Below, one piece after another: positions 44,550 through 50,253 of a DNA stretch of 50,253 bases (its first letter is position 1; the number at the start of each line of letters is the position of its first letter). The notes beneath the pieces are model-generated. The model made no database searches. It was given only the letters and a program-made list of their open reading frames with translations, and had not been told where the DNA came from. The position numbers were made by a program, and so were the translations under genes. The stretch comes from Sphaeroforma sirkka (lineage: Eukaryota > Opisthokonta > Ichthyosporea > Ichthyophonida): the NCBI GenBank assembly GCA_001586965.3, contig LUCW03000103.1, forward strand, positions 140,001-190,253, given 5' to 3'.

Positions 44550-45147
44550 TGTAAACTTCGATGGAAATTACTAGGTTTCAAACTATATTAAACTAAAATA
44601 CAATTTAGTCAGTTAGGATTTAGCAGTGGTAGCTTGTGTAAGAATGATCGGGACTGCCTCTTGTTAAGAGCCTAAATATCCTCGATCACACAGGGCGTAC
44701 CTCTAGCTGTTCTTTATTGAATAATTTTCACTAGAAGTACTAAGTGTTCATGACCACTTGCCTAATTTGTAAATAGACATAATAACGTAAGTCACGTTAA
44801 TACATTAGCTGATATAAATAAAGTTCCATCTGAAGAAAAGTTATAAAAAAAAAAAAAAGACTTATTGGATTTTGGAGATTGGCGGGAGGACCAAAATCTA
44901 TAAGTAGTAGTTCGGAGATTATAAAATTTAGTTTATAATATCCTACATCTACTAATGTCTCAAATAGGTCCAAGTAGATGAGTCATACCAAATACTCAGG
45001 CTATTGGAGCCATCAAAGTGAATTTAGAACACTTTGGAAATATTGGAAAAAGAGCTTGTACTAAATTATTTAAAATACAAATAAAAACCAATGTATTATC
45101 TCAATTGATCTTGATATTTTAGACTGACCGGAGGCCGTATTTCTACA
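44550..45147 (-). repeat. 3' LTR of element C
   Basis: 598 bp, same ends as A's LTRs and only a few differences from the 12433 copy. Followed inside by the same CCCCCAGTAGC block (polypurine tract on the other strand). Confidence 0.92.
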
Positions 45148-45232
45148 TAGCCCCCAGTAGCTTTTAGAACTACGAACGTACGTTAAGATACGATCTAGTT
45201 GGTAAAGCGAAAACCAAAGTAAAAAACGGTTT

Positions 45233-47293
45233 CGGTCATGACTTATCGAGTAAGTATGTGCCTATATGTACGAGTTCAAGACTCATGTTGTACTCTATGT
45301 CGTTTAGTATTTGGTCCAGTAACCATTTCCGATGTAGGCGCCTTACGTTTATTATTTGGTAAGGTAATAGCCAAAGGCTGTTCTTCATTAGTAAGTAAGT
45401 TTGAACAATTTTCTGCACTGTTGGTAAGCAGATCAGAAAGTTTAGTCACGTAGGAAGTAGGTGGCAAATAGGGAATTTCAGATCCGTCAGGGTTTGTAGT
45501 CACCTGAGGAAACCCTTTTCGTTTATCTCGTGTGTTCTTATGTAAACGCTTATTCCATTTCTTATTAAAGATACGAAGAAAGTCGCGAGATTCACGAAAT
45601 GCATCGGAGGTTAGCAAGCTACTGTCCCATCCATGAAACGGGTCTTGTAGTAAGTGTAACCGTCTTCGGATGTTTTATCAATTATATCTTTGACTTGTGA
45701 CTCCATAACTGGTATATCAGAATCAAATGAGCGAGCGAATGAGAGTTCGGAGGTAGGGATACGGTGAGTGCCTAGATTGGTTGCGCTAGTACCATCAATG
45801 TTATTCACTTCGTAAGTATCACTCTTCTCATCATGGTAGGAAATAACAAAAGGTCCTATCGTCTTAGAAGAGAGTTCGGTAACGTTGGCGTTTCGATTTA
45901 TAATGTTAACGTAATCGCCGACTTTGAACTGAACAATGTTCTTAGTGTTATTCCATCGGTCATACGCTTTAAGTAGGACGCGATTCTTGTGCTCGAGTAA
46001 ACAGGGGTAAACAACGTTCTGCATATGCTCGATCTTTTTTGTAGCCACGGGGTAGCGTGTGTTCTCGGGCGCAGTTTTATCAAACGTTGCTTGTAATTCA
46101 CTATAGCGGCCAAAGAAATAGTGAAACGGGAGTGTTCCAGTTTGAGGATTCATGCAGTTATTCATTTGAGTCTGAACCCATTTCAAATGATAAGGCCACA
46201 TATCCTCAACGTCGTCTAGTGCGGTACGCAAGAGTTTCTTAAGTTCTCTATGACGTGTCTCATTTGCACCCTGCGTTTGAGGTTTTGTAAGGAACACCAC
46301 GCCTATGGGTCATGCCTGATACGAGTATAAGTGCCTCCATTACGTCGGTACAAAACTCACTACCGTTATCAGAACATAGTACTCGGGGAAACCGAAGTCA
46401 TTAAAGACGTGATAGCATAATTCTGCCACTGTTTGTGGACGTTTGTTCGGTATTGCATAAAGCAAGTTATAGCCCGAAGCCACACATAAGAAATGACAGA
46501 TATATACATCGCCAGTATGCTTGGATCGCGGGAGTTTAACCAAATCGACTATGACTCGGCGCATCGGTTGGTCTTCTGTCACACTTTTAGGGGTGCCCAA
46601 CCGTATCGCTTGATCTGGTTCTTTTCACAATCAGTACAGCGTCGGTATACTTCACGTATGGTTTCTTTCAGCGCCGGGTGATCAAGCCCTGCACGAATAG
46701 CCATTTTATAAGTATGCTCATATGCTCGATGCGTTAAATTATGTATAATTTTAACTCTACTTTCGAGCTCCTCTAAGTCAGTCAGATTCTGCGTAACGCT
46801 GGCTGGATGAACCATAGTCCTGTTGGAAAGGGCAACCTCAGTATCAGGAGGGGTAGAGTCCTGAGATACATAATTGACAACATTGGATTGTTGAAGTATC
46901 TTCTTCAGTTGTTTCGCAACTCCTGGCTGTTCTTTAAGCAGCGCTTTAAGTAGTTGAGTGCGAGCTTCAGGTTCTCTTAGAGTTTTGAGTCTTTGATCCA
47001 TGGCCTTAGCTAGTTCCATGTTTTTTACGATCTAATGCCGTTTCAATCGGCATTACCTCGACTGCAATTTTGTTGGGTGCATGTGTTGTACGAGTCTTGA
47101 GCTTTTGTTCAAACTCTTTAGACTCCTCTAGTTTAGCTAAGAATTCGGTTGAGGGTTTCCACTTAGTGGTACCTGCAGGACCGATGCGACAAACAATGGT
47201 GTGTTTCCAAGGCGTCTTCTTAATAGAATAGGATCCCTGATACAAGAACGTGTCGGTTTCACGGTCGACATAAATAGGTTCGTCTTGAATCAT
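45233..47293 (-). pseudogene. Integrase and chromodomain-like region of element C (fossil)
   Basis: Shows an HHCC-type finger (HRAYEHTYKMAIRAG, RRCTDCEKNQ), the core (VIVDLVKLPRSKHTGDVYIC, KPQTQGANETRHRELKK, WPYHLKWVQTQMNN), a GPF module (TIGPFVISYHDEKSDTYEV) and the chromodomain-like tail (DGYTYYKTRFMDGTV, FLRIFNKKWNKR). This is the clearest view of the family's integrase in the window. Fossil. Confidence 0.85.
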
Positions 47294-49456
47294 ATTAATT
47301 AAATCACGTATCTATGGGTCGGAGTTACGTAAAGGACAACACAGCGTAATGGTAGATTTAGTAATATTAACATAATTTAACAACTGTGCGATAAGTTGAC
47401 AAGGTGGGTTAGCCCACGCATTATGCTATGATAAGTCAAGCTGAAATGCATCACCTTTAGGATGAGTCAACGACCTATATCCAGAAACCTGTTTGTTATG
47501 TTCTGCGGCGAACATATCAACAGTAAATGGACCCCATCGTGATTGAGCGAGGTTAAACCATTTCTTATTTAGCATCCAATCGGTTGCTAATAACTCCTTG
47601 ACTGTTTTCTGGTAGTCGGGCACAAGTCGAGAGAGCATGTCAGGAAGATGGTTATGTATTCCTGGAATGTGTGTTATATTATAAAAACGAACTTGGCAAT
47701 AATGTCATGCCAGCGGCTCACCAACTGTGAATCAGGGTTCATATCTTTTAAGTATGTTAAAGACTTTTGATCACAGGCGACAGTAAAGTAACTTCCATAA
47801 AGGTAGTCTTTAAACTGTCTTAGCGCAGTAACTATAGCAAGGAGCTCTTGTTTAACGGTAGGGTAATTCCGTTGACTCTTATTATAACTCTTGCTAAAGA
47901 ATTGTATGTAGCGGGTTTACCATTTATCGTTTGGTAAAGCACTCCACCTACCGCTCGATCTGAAGCGTCGGTTGCTACTTGGAATGGGACACCATCCACA
48001 GGGTACTGCATGATGGGTGCGTCCATTACTTTACTTTTGACTAGTTTAAATGCATCATCACATTCTTTAGTCCAAAGCTTTCCCAAAGGTCCTTTGTGCA
48101 GCCGTAGGTGACTGATAGGCTTTAAGTAATGAGAAAGATGCGGTACCGAATCCGAGAAGAAGTTAACAAACCCACACACAGAGTTCACATCTCTTCCAGT
48201 AATTGGTGTTGATAAATCCAACAGAAACTGTTTCTTGCCAGGATCAATTTCTACCCCTGCTGCAGATACTTTGTAGCCAAGTAAGTGTATAGTATCTTTA
48301 GCAAAAAAACACTTGTCTTCGTTAATCTTAAGTTTAGCATGATTAAGTCGCTTTAAGACTTCTTTAACGAGTTTAGCATGTTCATGTGCTGTCATTGTAA
48401 AGATAACTATATCATCTAAATATACTGATACGTTATACGACAGGTCCGCAAATAGTTCCATCATAACTTGTTGAAGAAAGAAGGTAACATGTGTAAGCCT
48501 TTCAGGTGCACCTTTAAACTGGTACTTCACCTTGCCAAGTAAAGGAAAAGTACTATGAGGCTCATATATTTGTAGTTGATGGAATGCAGCTTTTAAGTCT
48601 ATCTTGGAAAAGATAGTCGCACCCTCCATTTTTGCGTAGTATCTCGCTATCTTAGGAGGAAAATATATGTTGCGGAATTAGTTTGTTGATTGGCGACAGG
48701 TCTAGTACTACTCTTTGTTTTACTAAACGTTCCATCAGATTTATATTGATCGACCGCTAAGAGAGCTAAGTTAACTGGGGTTGCATCATAATTGATTTCA
48801 ACTAGACCCTGTTTTAACCAATCTTCGATTTGGGTTTTGACAACGTCTTTGTGTCTCCAACTCACGTAGTTATGTGAAGGACACTTTAACTTAGAGAAGT
48901 CGACGTTTGTTAAGTCAAGTCTAACGTACCCATTAGAGAACTTAAACATACACCAGTCAGTTATTGCAATTTTCCTGTTTTGTATAATTAAGTCCATAAT
49001 TATATCGGTGAAGTGCGGAATCATATCCTGTGCTTCACCTTCCGGAGGTTTAGGTATCTTTAACATATTATCATCTGACTGATCTTTATTCGGGCCCAGC
49101 CCATTAGGCAGACCAGTGAGTGTTATACCTAAACTGAGAAGATCAGTCATACCTATAATTAAATCGTATTTCTGAGACATGTCAGTAACGATTAGGTGAG
49201 TCTTCACTTCTCTTCTATCTGACAGCATTATGTGTGCATAGTCAATGGCTTGTTCGCAAGTAGTAACTTTGCCATTTCCCAAGATTAAATCAGTTGCTTC
49301 GTTATGGACAGCCATATCTGTAGCGTAGGCTACTCGGCGTGAGATAGCAGAGACTTCAGCCCCTGGATCAAATAGTGCCATAACTTTTTTTCTCCATTTA
49401 CGAAAAACTGTTTGAAAGATACGTTCATCTCCTTTGGTATAGATTTTATTGAACAT
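47294..49456 (-). pseudogene. Protease, reverse transcriptase, RNase H and methyltransferase-like region of element C (fossil)
   Basis: Same order and nearly the same residues as in A: DPGAEVSAIS, the YLDDIVIF palm motif, VATDASDRAVGGVLYQ, then WGPFTVDMFAAEHN and GYRSLTHPKGDAF. Fossil. Confidence 0.88.
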
Positions 49457-49499
49457 TTTTTCTCATAATCTTGCTCTAGTGCGCACATATGGTACTGTC

Positions 49500-50253
49500 A
49501 GTGCTTAACTTGGACGTCTGGTAAGTCCTTGCAATCCTCTTTTGTGCCAACCAAGTTAGTACTCTTGCAAGTAGCACACTCTTTCATATAGTGTCCAAAA
49601 TCTGGCTTTGCCTGGTGCACACTTGTTAACAGGGTCGTGTCTACCATTCCACTTTGCTAATTACGTTTGTGAGGTTGTAACCACACTTCTTGCAAGGCGC
49701 TCTCACCTTCTTATCACCTTCGGTTCGGTAGAAGTAGAGCCAGTACCCCTCCAGTAGTAGTGCGAGGTTTCTGAACGCGCAGTGATAGTCTCACTGCGTT
49801 TTCGCTTAGTGGGCTGGGGTGTAGCTCATGGTTCTAGGTACTCTAGTAGAGGATTGGTATGTTTTGTGTACTATCTTCTCAAAGATAGACTAAGGCATAG
49901 GATCGCAAATCGCCGCAGGCGATGAGGTAATCATTGACTTTCTCTTAAAAAGTTAGCTCCCAGAGTCTCCATCACTCTGACAGAATTAAATAAATATTCT
50001 GGCAGTATAGGGTACTTGTTCACCCATCCAGTATTCATATGTGTCATATGAGCTAGAGCACCTCGAATAGTGGTATCGTTCTTGCAAAGAACTTGCGAGA
50101 CTCTCTAAGAAGTTCACGATCACGTACATCTTTCAAAAAAGGTGTTAAGATATTATCACGCAACTGGTGCCAGGTAGGGGTTTTCCCAGTTAGCCGAGTT
50201 CAAGATAGTTCGCCATTCACCTGGCTCACAGAAATGAATAAAGGCATCATCTG
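49500..50253 (-). pseudogene. Gag C-terminal region of element C (fossil, partial)
   Basis: The DNA matches A's gag C-terminus, including the Cys/His-rich part, and runs off the window. It is more worn than the rest of C, with many small differences from A, unlike the near-identity over pol. Uneven decay or poor base calling at a contig end are both possible. Confidence 0.75.

Larger units (their letters stand above)
44550..50253 (-). mobile_element. Chromovirus C (A family), truncated by the window edge
   Basis: 3' LTR at 44550-45147, then in reverse sense order chromodomain-like tail, integrase, methyltransferase-like domain, RNase H, reverse transcriptase, protease and part of gag, running off the right edge. 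Nearly identical to A at DNA level over pol, so a recent relative. Broken, with several breaks that cluster toward the gag end. Its 5' LTR should lie outside the window. Confidence 0.92.

Noticed and set aside
1-50253. CRISPR arrays, bacterial operons or prophage
   Set aside because: No regularly spaced repeats; GT-AG introns and eukaryotic transposons throughout make the DNA eukaryotic.

Overview
This is eukaryotic DNA, most likely from a single-celled opisthokont-type eukaryote (an ichthyosporean-like protist or an early-diverging fungus). The grounds are one intact host gene with 13 GT-AG introns that encodes a fused LeuC-LeuD 3-isopropylmalate dehydratase (typical of fungi and some protists, absent from animals), AATAAA-type poly(A) signals, and a dense load of eukaryotic transposable elements. 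The species assignment is inference only.

Layout. 1-749: last exons of an unrecognised + strand gene. 2423-10045: the complete 14-exon leucine-pathway gene (LEU1 type) on the - strand, with tandem repeats and a poly-C tract in its introns. 10046-11565: upstream DNA with a compositionally odd, low-complexity GC-richer island. 11566-27343: a nest of mobile elements. An older chromodomain-type Ty3/gypsy element (B, + strand) is interrupted twice: by a younger relative (A, - strand, 12433-19409, with its own pair of ~600-bp LTRs) and by a PIF/Harbinger DNA transposon (20108-24790) with terminal inverted repeats and a TAA/TAG target duplication. 27419-30250: a decayed, intron-containing Mutator-like (MULE) transposase with N-terminal zinc finger, DDE core, SWIM finger and CCHC knuckle. 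31195-37759: a second, unrelated chromovirus (D, + strand) with 180-bp LTRs and a classic C-terminal chromodomain. 37983-44290: ordinary AT-rich DNA with four small retroelement relics and a solo LTR that sits inside a palindrome. 44550-50253: a third copy of the A family (C, - strand) running off the right edge.

All LTR elements here are broken fossils. The host gene is intact as far as it can be read. The most interesting signals are (i) a Dam-methyltransferase-like domain, known from DIRS-type retrotransposons, placed between RNase H and integrase in two distinct chromovirus families, and (ii) a tRNA-like RNA polymerase III unit (A box, B box, T-run) lying antisense inside gag of the A/B family. 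No CRISPR, rRNA or convincing functional tRNA gene was seen.
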